Both the position numbers and the translations under genes were made by a program. This document shows, one piece after another, positions 1 through 6,261 of a DNA stretch of 8,576 bases. Position 1 is the first letter of the stretch, and the number at the start of each line of letters is the position of its first letter. This DNA is from Candidatus Endomicrobiellum dinenymphae (GTDB lineage: Bacteria; Elusimicrobiota; Endomicrobiia; Endomicrobiales; Endomicrobiaceae), in the NCBI GenBank assembly GCA_020328135.1, contig JAIXNA010000031.1, positions 1 to 8,576 of the forward strand. Reading direction: 5' to 3'. Below the pieces are notes generated by a model that saw nothing but the letters and a program-made list of their open reading frames with translations, did not search any database and was not told where the DNA came from.

Positions 1-40
1 GCCTCTAGTATCTTCCGTATGCCTCTAGTATCTTCCGTAT
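1..40. repeat. Perfect 20-bp tandem duplication at the left edge
   Basis: The unit gcctctagtatcttccgtat occurs twice head to tail, at 1-20 and 21-40, with no mismatch. The second copy is also the outer end of the 112-bp inverted repeat arm that starts at 21. Because it lies at the window edge, the array could extend to the left. It could also be an assembly stutter at a contig end. Twenty is not a multiple of three, so the duplication would shift any reading frame crossing it. Confidence 0.9.
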
Positions 41-315
41 TGACGTTTAATCTGTCGCTGACATCCCCAAGAACTCCCATTAAAATAAAGATTCTAAAAC
101 CTTCCGTTTTTATAGGTTCCATGTATTTTAAGTTTTTATTATGCCGATTGGATATATTATCCCGTTAACATGTGAAATGACTTCCCCGTATCCTACCTAA
201 GGACTTAAAATACATGGAACCTATAAAAACGGAAGGTTTTAGAATCTTTATTTTAATGGGAGTTCTTGGGGATGTCAGCGACAGATTAAACGTCAATACG
301 GAAGATACTAGAGGC
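21..315. repeat. 112-bp perfect inverted repeat (arms 21-132 and 204-315)
   Basis: Positions 21-132 are the exact reverse complement of 204-315 (paired positions sum to 336), checked along the whole arm with no mismatch. A 71-base loop (133-203) separates the arms. The inner end of each arm is the 10-mer gtattttaag/cttaaaatac, which also starts the second inverted repeat. No transposase or recognisable insertion sequence lies within or beside the arms. Perfect identity over this length implies a recent origin, active sequence homogenisation or an assembly/amplification chimera; the sequence alone does not decide between these. Confidence 0.92.
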
Positions 316-404
316 AGGTATTTTAAGTCCTTAGGTAGGATACGGGGAAGTCATTTCACATGTTAACGGGATAATATATCCAATCGGCATAATAAAAACT
401 TAAA
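127..404. repeat. 87-bp perfect inverted repeat interleaved with the first (arms 127-213 and 318-404)
   Basis: Positions 127-213 are the reverse complement of 318-404 (paired positions sum to 531); pairing stops at 126/405 and at 214/317. The left arm fills the loop of the 112-bp repeat and overlaps that repeat's arms by 6 bases (127-132) and 10 bases (204-213). The right arm lies outside it. The order is therefore A-B-A'-B', a pseudoknot-like topology in which only one of the two long stems can form at a time. The right arm leads directly into the spacer before comF. Confidence 0.92.
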
Positions 405-513
405 TTATTACGATATATTTTTTGAAAGTAAACCGGCGTTACAATTCTAAATATTTGATAAAATTTAGATGATATAAAAAACATAGTCAAAATCGCTTTA
501 AATTGCGCCAACA

Positions 514-547
514 GCGTCTTTGCGAGGAATGAAATGACGAAGCAACC
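514..547. repeat. REP-like dispersed palindromic element, copy 1
   Basis: The segment begins ttgcgag (520-526) and ends cgaagcaacc (538-547). It allows two alternative pairings: ttgc 520-523 with gcaa 542-545, and cgtc 515-518 with gacg 536-539. A related element at 1610-1645 shares both ends, ttgcgag and cgaagcaa. Elements with this ttgcgag...cgaagcaatcc pattern resemble small intergenic palindromes found in many bacterial genomes. The element lies in a gene-free stretch (405-616) that otherwise holds only AT-rich sequence and short hairpins: tctaaat/atttaga at 446-469 and gcgac/gtcgc at 563-580. Confidence 0.55.
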
Positions 548-583
548 AAGCGCCAGATTGTCGCGACTTACAAATGTCGCAAG

Positions 584-611
584 TCTTGTAATTTATAACT
601 GAAATTATAAT
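584..611 (+). promoter_or_regulatory. Possible sigma-70 promoter for comF
   Basis: A perfect -10 hexamer, TATAAT, lies at 606-611. It would start transcription near 617-618, leaving a leader of about 20 bases before the comF start at 638. The -35 is poor: tcttgt at 584-589 gives a 16-base spacer but matches TTGACA weakly. The call rests on the -10 and its distance from the gene. No operator or riboswitch is visible. Confidence 0.4.
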
Positions 612-637
612 GGCTTATGATTTATACAGGAGATGTA

Positions 638-1360
638 ATGTCTATAAGAGCTTTTTTACTAAGAGTAGTTAATTTGTTTTATCCAAATACCTGTTCGTCG
701 TGCGAGGAGGATTTGCATGCTTTATCGAAAACAAAAATATGCGATAAATGCAAAAAAGCTTTTCCCGCGATAAAAGGACTTGTATGCCAAAAATGCGGTA
801 TGCCTTTGCCTAATGGCGGCGAATTTTGTTACATATGCAGGAAACATCCTCGCGAACATAATTTTGATAAATTGAGATCCGTTTATTTGTATAAAGACGA
901 TGTAAGAAAATTGATTTTAAAATTTAAATATTCAAATAGGGCTTTTCTTGCGAAAGATTTTGGTTTGTTTATGTACGAAACAATGAAAAGCTATAGTTTT
1001 TACGATGAAACAGATTTCATGATACCCGTTCCCCTAAACATTTTAAGAAGAATAAAAAGAGGGTATAATCAGGCGGGGCTTTTGGCGGAAATAGTATCTT
1101 TTAAATCAAATGTTCCTGTGTTAAAAGGCGCGTTATTTAGAAAGAAAATTACAAAACCGCAATTTAAATTATCTAAGATTGAACGGGCGAAAAATATCAA
1201 AGATTCATTTTTTGTAAAAAACAATGAGTTCGTGAAAGACAAAACCATATTGTTGATAGATGATATAGCTACAACTTTAACTACAATGTCGGCGTGTTCG
1301 TTAGCGTTAAAAAAAGCCGGCGCAAAAAAAGTATATGCGTTAACCCTTGCAAGAGATTGA
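638..1360 (+). CDS. comF: ComF family protein (competence-associated phosphoribosyltransferase-like)
   Basis: This is a full-length ComF family protein of 240 residues. The family is linked to uptake of transforming DNA in naturally competent bacteria, and its C-terminal half is a type I phosphoribosyltransferase fold. Visible features are four CxxC pairs in the N-terminal part (C19/C22, C35/C38, C50/C53, C64/C67), likely metal binding; the RGYNQA family motif at 141-146; a KPQ...LS...ER..N segment around 173-187; and the PRPP-loop region ILLIDDIATTLTT at 204-216. The loop is odd: families with this fold normally read DDxxTTGxT, and here the glycine is leucine (L214). The ATG at 638 is preferred because AGGAG (628-632) lies five bases upstream; an ATG at 617 would add seven residues and has no such site. 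The gene stands alone: the next gene begins about 400 bases later with its own promoter. In a reduced genome it may mark retained DNA uptake, but no other competence gene is in the window. Confidence 0.9.
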   Translation: MSIRAFLLRVVNLFYPNTCSSCEEDLHALSKTKICDKCKKAFPAIKGLVCQKCGMPLPNGGEFCYICRKHPREHNFDKLRSVYLYKDDVRKLILKFKYSNRAFLAKDFGLFMYETMKSYSFYDETDFMIPVPLNILRRIKRGYNQAGLLAEIVSFKSNVPVLKGALFRKKITKPQFKLSKIERAKNIKDSFFVKNNEFVKDKTILLIDDIATTLTTMSACSLALKKAGAKKVYALTLARD

Positions 1361-1456
1361 TAACGTTCAGAAATTCTGTTGGTAAATGTACGATTCTTAA
1401 AGGTTTCACAAAAATTCACAAGCGACTTGCTACAAGCCCTCATTTTATGCTTCAAT

Positions 1457-1487
1457 AACGCTGCTAAAAGAGGAAATGAGCGGCGTT
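1457..1487 (+). terminator. Weak hairpin downstream of comF, possible terminator
   Basis: aacgctgct (1457-1465) pairs with agcggcgtt (1479-1487) to form a 9-bp stem with one G-U pair and a 13-base loop. It lies about 100 bases after the comF stop. The following bases (taaatcattt) are AT-rich but are not a clean U-tract, so termination is only a possibility. No better terminator is visible after comF. Confidence 0.25.
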
Positions 1488-1503
1488 TAAATCATTTAAA
1501 AAA

Positions 1504-1574
1504 GGCTATGAAAAAGTGAAAGAAAAAGATGGCAAAACAATCCAAAAGTTTGCCATCCGTCCGCTATCATAGCC
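1504..1574. repeat. Nested palindromic element in the comF-lysA spacer
   Basis: Two stems are nested. The outer one is ggctatg (1504-1510) with catagcc (1568-1574). The inner one is gatggcaaa (1528-1536) with tttgccatc (1549-1557), closing a 12-base loop. The loop contains caatccaaaa (1538-1547), a 10-mer that recurs at 1640-1649 at the end of the REP-like element, so the two may belong to one repeat family. There is no U-tract after either stem, so I do not call it a terminator. The rest of 1361-1691 contains no gene I can support. Confidence 0.45.
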
Positions 1575-1609
1575 GTCGTACGCTTAATTATACTTGTTTT
1601 TAAGGAACA

Positions 1610-1645
1610 ATTGCGAGACACGATGAAAAGTCGTCGAAGCAATCC
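1610..1645. repeat. REP-like dispersed palindromic element, copy 2
   Basis: attgc (1610-1614) pairs with gcaat (1639-1643), and inside it acga (1620-1623) pairs with tcgt (1631-1634). The ends, ttgcgag and cgaagcaatcc, match those of the element at 514-547, while the middles differ. It sits about 45 bases upstream of the lysA promoter and could influence transcript ends or supercoiling there; that is inference. Confidence 0.55.
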
Positions 1646-1691
1646 AAAAAAATACGCTTACATTCTTTTCAACAAAAGTACGGAAAAAATT

Positions 1692-1721
1692 TTGACACTC
1701 AAGACGCGGTTTTGGTAAAAT
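1692..1721 (+). promoter_or_regulatory. Sigma-70 promoter of the lysine/diaminopimelate operon
   Basis: A perfect -35 TTGACA (1692-1697) is followed by an 18-base spacer and TAAAAT (1716-1721), a five-of-six match to the -10. Transcription would begin near 1728, giving a leader of about 37 bases before the lysA ATG at 1765. That leader is too short for a lysine riboswitch, and no attenuator is visible, so the sequence offers no sign of lysine-responsive control at the RNA level. No comparable promoter was found between the downstream genes. Confidence 0.65.
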
Positions 1722-1764
1722 AAAAGCGTTGCAGTATGTTAGTATAACGAGTATAGGAGAGGAG

Positions 1765-2997
1765 ATGCTTCGGTTTAGAAGAAACGACTTGTATATTGAG
1801 CGGGTTAAATTGTCTGATATTGCAAAAAGGTATGGCGCGAGTATATATATATATTCAAAGAATCAGCTTGTAAAAAACTTTGAAAGTTATAAGAGGGCTT
1901 TGGTATTAAGAGATGGTCTTATATGTTTTGCTTGTAAAACAAATTCGAATGGAACAATTTTAAAACTGCTTGCAAAACTTGGCGCCGGCGCAGATACGAC
2001 TTCGGGCGGAGAAATATACAGATGTTTAAAGGCGGGTTTTAATCCGTCAAGGATTGTTTATGCAGGCGTGGGGAAAACCGCGGAAGAGATTAAGTATGCG
2101 CTTAAGAACAAAATATTGATGTTTAACGTTGAATCTTTTGAAGAGCTTGATGCAATAGATAAAATAGCGGGAAAACTCAAGGTTAGAGCAAATATTTCGT
2201 TTAGAATAAATCCTCATGTTGATCCAGATACGCACTCTCACATAGTTACAGGTAAAAAAGGTACAAAATTTGGCATACCTTATGAAGATGCCATAAAGGC
2301 ATATTTGATTGCAAAACAAAAGAAAAATATTGTCATTGTAGGAATACATTCGCATATTGGTTCTCAAATTTTAGATATTGCGCCATTTAAACTTGCCGCG
2401 CAGAAAATAAAAAAGATTATTGATTCTTTAGAGAAAAATGGCATTAAACTTGAGTACATAAATTGCGGCGGCGGACTTGGCATTGAATACAAAAGAGATC
2501 AAAAAGCCCCTTCTCCAAAACAGATTATGTCCGAGATATTTGGCGTATTTGATAAAAATAAAAAATTTATTTTTGAACCCGGTCGTTCAATAATTGGCAA
2601 TGCCGGGCATCTTCTTGCAAGAGTTTTGTATAGAAAGGTTTCAGGCGGGAAAAGTTTTCTTATTACGGATGCAGGTATGAACGATTTGATAAGACCTGCT
2701 TTATATGAAGCTTATCATGAAATAACGCCTGTTAAAAAAACAAACGCTAAAAAAGTTAAAACAGACGTTGTGGGACCCATATGCGAAAGCGGAGATTTTA
2801 TGGGCAGAGATAGAATGCTTCCCGTTATAGAGCAAGGCGACTATATTTTGATAACTTGCGCTGGGGCTTATGGAGCTTCAATGTCTTCGCAATATAATTC
2901 AAGACCGTTGTTGCCTGAAGTTTTAGTTGACGGCAATAAAGCTGTTTTAATAAGAAAAAGAGCAACGTACGAAGATTTACTTTTGAATGAAATATAG
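1765..2997 (+). CDS. lysA: Diaminopimelate decarboxylase LysA
   Basis: This cytoplasmic PLP enzyme decarboxylates meso-diaminopimelate to L-lysine, the last step of the pathway. The protein is 410 residues, normal for the family. The N-terminal alanine-racemase-like barrel carries the PLP lysine in FACKTN (K58), HSHIGSQ (195-201), the phosphate-binding CGGGLG (234-239) and EPGRS (271-275). The C-terminal beta domain carries the active-site CESGD (340-344) and the AGAYG motif with Y369. The frame is open back to a TTG at 1729, but the ATG at 1765 is preferred because AGGAG (1755-1759) lies five bases before it and 1729 would fall almost on the predicted transcription start. It is the first gene of an operon with dapF, the dapA remnant, dapB and dapL. 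It appears intact and functional. Confidence 0.95.
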   Translation: MLRFRRNDLYIERVKLSDIAKRYGASIYIYSKNQLVKNFESYKRALVLRDGLICFACKTNSNGTILKLLAKLGAGADTTSGGEIYRCLKAGFNPSRIVYAGVGKTAEEIKYALKNKILMFNVESFEELDAIDKIAGKLKVRANISFRINPHVDPDTHSHIVTGKKGTKFGIPYEDAIKAYLIAKQKKNIVIVGIHSHIGSQILDIAPFKLAAQKIKKIIDSLEKNGIKLEYINCGGGLGIEYKRDQKAPSPKQIMSEIFGVFDKNKKFIFEPGRSIIGNAGHLLARVLYRKVSGGKSFLITDAGMNDLIRPALYEAYHEITPVKKTNAKKVKTDVVGPICESGDFMGRDRMLPVIEQGDYILITCAGAYGASMSSQYNSRPLLPEVLVDGNKAVLIRKRATYEDLLLNEI

Positions 2998-3204
2998 ACG
3001 GTAATATTGATTTCAATTTACATGTTGATTATGTCTCCATTTGTACGGTTAGTTTAGGCGCATGTATATATACTCAAAGCTGTCGTTATCTAAATCAAAT
3101 CCTCTCCTCAAGAAAACGGAACTTGAAGACAATGTTACAAGCAGTACAGAAAAAGAATTGACGTAGATTGTTATAAGGGTATTTCCAAAAGAGAGCTAAA
3201 TAAA

Positions 3205-4020
3205 ATGAACGTAAAGTTTTCGAAACTTACCGCCGCCGGGAACGATTTTGTTTTAATAGATAACAGAAAAAATATAGTTGCAAAAAAAGACTATTCAAAT
3301 ATTGCAAAGAAACTTTGCAATAGAAAATACTCAATCGGCGCAGACGGTCTAATTTTGCTTGAGAAAAGCGCTGCCAAAGATTTTAAAATGAAATATTTTA
3401 ACTCTGACGGGTCGCATGCTTCCATGTGTGGAAACGGAGGGAGATCTGTCGCTAAATTCGCTTATAGTCTAGGCGTAGTTGATGCAAAGATGACATTTGA
3501 AACTGATGCTGGAATTATCAATGCTGAAATTTTGCCTTGCGACAATGTAAAGCTTGATTTGTACGATCCTAAAGATTTGAAACAAAATATAAAAATTAAA
3601 GTTGACAAAAAAAAGTTTGATGTGGATTTTATCAATACCGGCGTTCCTCATGCGGTTATATTTGTTGACGATGTTGAAAATATTAATGTTTTTAAGTACG
3701 GCAGAGAAATAAGACGTCATAAAACTTTTGCGCCTGCCGGAACAAATGTTGATTTTGTTGAAGTCGCAAAAGATAATACGCTTCTTGTGCGTACCTATGA
3801 AAGAGGCGTTGAAGATGAAACTTTAGCTTGCGGCACAGGAGTAACGGCTTCAGGAATTATTTCTGTTTTAAAAGGTTTTGCAAAAGCTCCTGTTAATATA
3901 ATTGCAAGAGGCGGGGATAAGTTATCCGTATCTTTACGGAACACAAACAATATTGTGAAAAATGTTGTTCTTGAAGGCCCTGCCGTTATATCGTTTAAAG
4001 GGATAGTCGCAGTCCATTAG
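3205..4020 (+). CDS. dapF: Diaminopimelate epimerase DapF
   Basis: DapF converts LL-diaminopimelate to meso-diaminopimelate without a cofactor, using two cysteines as base and acid. Both are present: C75 in MCGNGGRS and C209 in ACGTG. Other family landmarks are AAGNDF near the N-terminus (N13), FNSDGS (65-70), GTNVDFV (179-185) and the YERGVEDET segment (198-206). At 271 residues it is full length and made of the usual two mirrored domains. The ATG at 3205 has only a weak purine-rich site (agagag near 3190). The spacer after lysA (2998-3204) is longer than the other gaps in the operon. It holds a 10-bp palindrome (gtatatatac, 3064-3073) but no promoter, terminator or gene remnant I can defend, so dapF probably relies on read-through from lysA. 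Its product feeds both LysA and peptidoglycan precursor synthesis. Confidence 0.95.
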   Translation: MNVKFSKLTAAGNDFVLIDNRKNIVAKKDYSNIAKKLCNRKYSIGADGLILLEKSAAKDFKMKYFNSDGSHASMCGNGGRSVAKFAYSLGVVDAKMTFETDAGIINAEILPCDNVKLDLYDPKDLKQNIKIKVDKKKFDVDFINTGVPHAVIFVDDVENINVFKYGREIRRHKTFAPAGTNVDFVEVAKDNTLLVRTYERGVEDETLACGTGVTASGIISVLKGFAKAPVNIIARGGDKLSVSLRNTNNIVKNVVLEGPAVISFKGIVAVH

Positions 4021-4086
4021 CGCGCCGATATAAAGCTAGTTGACTAAATGGCGCTAAAAAGCGTCGTCATGAATGGCGCGGGGTCT

Positions 4087-4260
4087 ATGTTTTTTGGAGT
4101 GTATACGGCGTTGATTACGCCGTTTAAAAATAACAAGATTGATTTTGATGCATTGGAAAGGTTGATTGTTGGATTAAGACTTCCGATGCGCGAAATGGAA
4201 GATTCAAATAAAGTAAAACTAGAGAAAGCGCTAAAAGATTTCGGTCTTTTGAAGATATAA
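4087..4260 (+). pseudogene. dapA: dapA remnant: 4-hydroxy-tetrahydrodipicolinate synthase with a large internal deletion
   Basis: Intact DapA condenses aspartate semialdehyde with pyruvate, the first committed step to diaminopimelate. Here only 57 codons remain. Residues 1-27 (MFFGVYTALITPF, then NNKIDFDALERLI) match the start of the family. From about residue 28 the sequence is the family's C-terminal tail (LRLPMREM, then KLEKALKDFGLL). The joint is near 4165-4177 and is in frame with no stop codon. DapA is normally about 290 residues, so roughly 230 codons are missing, including the catalytic lysine and tyrosine and nearly the whole TIM barrel. The product cannot be an enzyme. The frame is open back to an ATG at 4048, but the family start is at 4087. 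It sits between dapF and dapB, where a normal dapA would be expected, so it is the decayed native gene rather than a stray fragment. An assembly collapse is the main alternative. Confidence 0.88.
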
Positions 4261-4283
4261 TCTCGACTATCAGGAGTTTTGAA

Positions 4284-5057
4284 ATGAGGATAACAATTTG
4301 TGGAGCAGCAGGAAGGATGGGGCAGGCTATAATTGCGGTAGCAAAGGCAGATCCGGATATTCAAATCGCGGGAGCGTTGGAGTATGACGGAAATGAAGCA
4401 ATTGCCGCAGGCGGTCCAATAATTGCTTCTATTAAAGATTTAGAGAAGTTTTTAACGGAAACGGATGTTGTAATAGATTTTACAAATCCTGAAAGCGCAT
4501 TAAAAAATTTGGAAACAGCAAAAAAATATAACGCGCCTTTTGTTATTGGAACTACCGGGTTTACGCAAGAACAAAAGAACACAATATCAGAAATTGCAAA
4601 AAGCATTCCCGTTGTTTTTTCCCCAAATATGTCTGTAGGCGTTAATATTTTATTCAAACTTGTAGAGGAAGTTGCAAAAAAGATTCCTGATTACGATATT
4701 GAAATAGTTGAATTGCATCACAATAAAAAGAAGGATTCTCCATCAGGTACGGCTGCAAAGCTTGCAGAAGTTGCCGCTTCTGCTCTTGGTGAAAATATTA
4801 ATAACGTCGGCGTTTACGGAAGGCATTCTTCAAATAAAGCAAGAAAGAAAGGCGAAATAGGAGTTCTTTCCGTAAGAGCAGGAGATATTATTGGAGATCA
4901 TAGCGTATATTTTGCAGGACCGGGAGAAAGAATAGAGTTAACTCACAGAGCTCATTCAAGAGATACTTTTGCCGCAGGCGCCGTCAGGGCGGCAAAGTGG
5001 GTTGTCGGTCAAAAACCTGGGCTTTATGATATGTTAAATGCGCTATCTCTAAAATAA
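4284..5057 (+). CDS. dapB: 4-hydroxy-tetrahydrodipicolinate reductase DapB
   Basis: DapB reduces the DapA product to tetrahydrodipicolinate using NAD(P)H in the cytoplasm. The 257-residue protein has the N-terminal Rossmann glycine motif GAAGRMG (7-13), DFTNPE (65-70), GTTGFT (89-94) and FSPNMSVGVN (112-121). The catalytic segment is ELHHNKKKDSPSGTA (143-157), with H145 and K149 in the positions of the catalytic His/Lys pair. Length and motifs are normal. AGGAG (4272-4276) lies seven bases before the ATG. The gene starts 23 bases after the dapA remnant and ends 27 bases before dapL, so it is clearly co-transcribed. Its intact active site next to a deleted dapA suggests that substrate is still supplied from elsewhere, or that the dapA loss is very recent. 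Confidence 0.96.
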   Translation: MRITICGAAGRMGQAIIAVAKADPDIQIAGALEYDGNEAIAAGGPIIASIKDLEKFLTETDVVIDFTNPESALKNLETAKKYNAPFVIGTTGFTQEQKNTISEIAKSIPVVFSPNMSVGVNILFKLVEEVAKKIPDYDIEIVELHHNKKKDSPSGTAAKLAEVAASALGENINNVGVYGRHSSNKARKKGEIGVLSVRAGDIIGDHSVYFAGPGERIELTHRAHSRDTFAAGAVRAAKWVVGQKPGLYDMLNALSLK

Positions 5058-5084
5058 AGCGCTATATAAAAAGGGGATGTTAAA

Positions 5085-6251
5085 ATGGAAAATCGTTATA
5101 ACGAAAAATTAAAAAAATTGCCGCCTTATCTTTTTATAGAAATAGATAAAAAGAAAAAAGAGGCGGTAGATCGCGGCGCGGATATAATATCTTTAGGAGT
5201 TGGCGATCCAGATTTGCCTACGCCTGAGCATATAGTAAAAGCTATGCAGGAAGCTGTGGCAAAACCTGCAAATCACAAATATCCATTTGGGGCAGGGTTG
5301 CTTACGTTTAGAAAAGCTGTTACAGAATGGTATAAAAAAAGATTTAATGTCGATTTAAATGCCGACGAAGTATGCGCTCTTATAGGTTCTAAAGAAGGTA
5401 TAGGACATATACATTTAGGTTTTATTAATCCCGGAGATGTGGTTTTAATACCAGAGCCCGGCTATCCTGTATATAATACCGGTACAATCTTTACAAACGG
5501 CGTTCCATATTTCATGCCTTTGCTTGAAAAAAATAATTTCTTACCGGATTTGGATGCCATCCCTGAAGATATTGCTAAAAAAGCAAAAATAATTTTTGTA
5601 AATTATCCTAATAATCCTACCGCTGCTATTGCTCCTAAAGAATTTTATATTAAACTTATAGAATTTGCAAAAAAGAATAATATAATAGTTGCGTCGGATG
5701 CCGCATACTCTGAAATATATTACGATGATAACAAAAAACCATCAAGTTTTCTTGAATTTTCTGGCGCAAAAGAAGTTGGCGTAGAGTTTCATTCTCTTTC
5801 AAAAACATACAACATGACGGGCTGGCGTATAGGCTGGGTGTGCGGAAATAAAGAAGTTGTCGCAGGTATTGCCAAAGTTAAAGACAATTATGATTCCGGC
5901 GTTTTTCAGGCTGTTCAAGAAGCGGCGATTACGGCGCTTACATCTTCACAAAAATGTGTTGAAGATGCCAGAAAAATATATCTAGGGCGTAGAGATGTTT
6001 TAGTTGAAGGGTTAACAAAGCTTGGGTGGGACGCAAATTTACCAAAAGCCTCATTTTATGTTTGGGCAAAAATTCCAAAAGGCTATACGTCTTCTCAAGT
6101 CGTTTCAAAACTGCTTGATGAAGCCGCCATAGTATGTACTCCGGGCAATGGTATGGGTAAAAGCGGCGAAGGATATGTAAGGTTTGCTCTTACTGTAAGC
6201 GAGCCAAGAATTAAAGAGGCTGTGGAACGTATTAGCAAAATAAAATGGTAG
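5085..6251 (+). CDS. dapL: LL-diaminopimelate aminotransferase DapL
   Basis: DapL converts tetrahydrodipicolinate directly to LL-diaminopimelate using glutamate, bypassing the succinylase and acetylase branches (dapD/C/E). The protein is 388 residues, a class I fold-type I aminotransferase. Landmarks are NYPNNPTA (173-180), SDAAYSE (204-210, with D205 and Y208 toward the PLP ring), the PLP lysine K240 in SLSKTYNMTGWRIGW, and the carboxylate-binding R366 in YVRFAL. Many class I aminotransferases share these motifs. The DapL assignment comes from the N-terminal region (YLFIEIDKKK, with LGVGDPDLPTPEHI) together with its place in a dap operon. A purine-rich site (aagggga, 5071-5077) precedes the ATG. 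The stop codon overlaps the ribosome binding site of the next gene. DapL-type operons occur in several anaerobic lineages, which suits the suggested taxonomy without proving it. Confidence 0.92.
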   Translation: MENRYNEKLKKLPPYLFIEIDKKKKEAVDRGADIISLGVGDPDLPTPEHIVKAMQEAVAKPANHKYPFGAGLLTFRKAVTEWYKKRFNVDLNADEVCALIGSKEGIGHIHLGFINPGDVVLIPEPGYPVYNTGTIFTNGVPYFMPLLEKNNFLPDLDAIPEDIAKKAKIIFVNYPNNPTAAIAPKEFYIKLIEFAKKNNIIVASDAAYSEIYYDDNKKPSSFLEFSGAKEVGVEFHSLSKTYNMTGWRIGWVCGNKEVVAGIAKVKDNYDSGVFQAVQEAAITALTSSQKCVEDARKIYLGRRDVLVEGLTKLGWDANLPKASFYVWAKIPKGYTSSQVVSKLLDEAAIVCTPGNGMGKSGEGYVRFALTVSEPRIKEAVERISKIKW

Positions 6252-6261
6252 AGGCGTTGCA

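Noticed and set aside
1..404. Insertion sequence or CRISPR array at the left edge
   Set aside because: There is no transposase frame and there are no regularly spaced short repeats. The structure consists of two interleaved inverted repeats and one tandem duplication.
1379..1519. 46-codon open frame after comF (TTG start)
   Set aside because: No recognisable family, no good start or ribosome site, and it runs through hairpin-forming sequence. It could be a remnant but nothing supports that.
1623..1721. 32-codon ATG frame whose middle (KKYAYILFNK) faintly recalls the N-terminus of GIY-YIG proteins
   Set aside because: It overlaps the REP-like element and the lysA promoter, is far too short, and lacks the rest of the domain. 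The similarity is most likely chance.
1729..1764. Upstream TTG extension of lysA adding 12 residues
   Set aside because: It begins almost at the predicted transcription start and lacks a ribosome site, whereas the ATG at 1765 has AGGAG at ideal spacing and matches the usual length of LysA.
1728..1764. Lysine riboswitch upstream of lysA
   Set aside because: The leader after the predicted start site is only about 37 bases and the preceding spacer shows no L-box-like multi-helix architecture.
3158..3176. TTGACG followed by TTATAA before dapF as a promoter
   Set aside because: Only about seven bases separate the two hexamers, and nothing like a -10 lies at 16-18 bases.
4048..4086. N-terminal extension of the dapA remnant from the ATG at 4048
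   Set aside because: The DapA family begins at the M(F/x)xGVYTALITPF segment, which starts at 4087. The extra 13 residues match nothing in the family.
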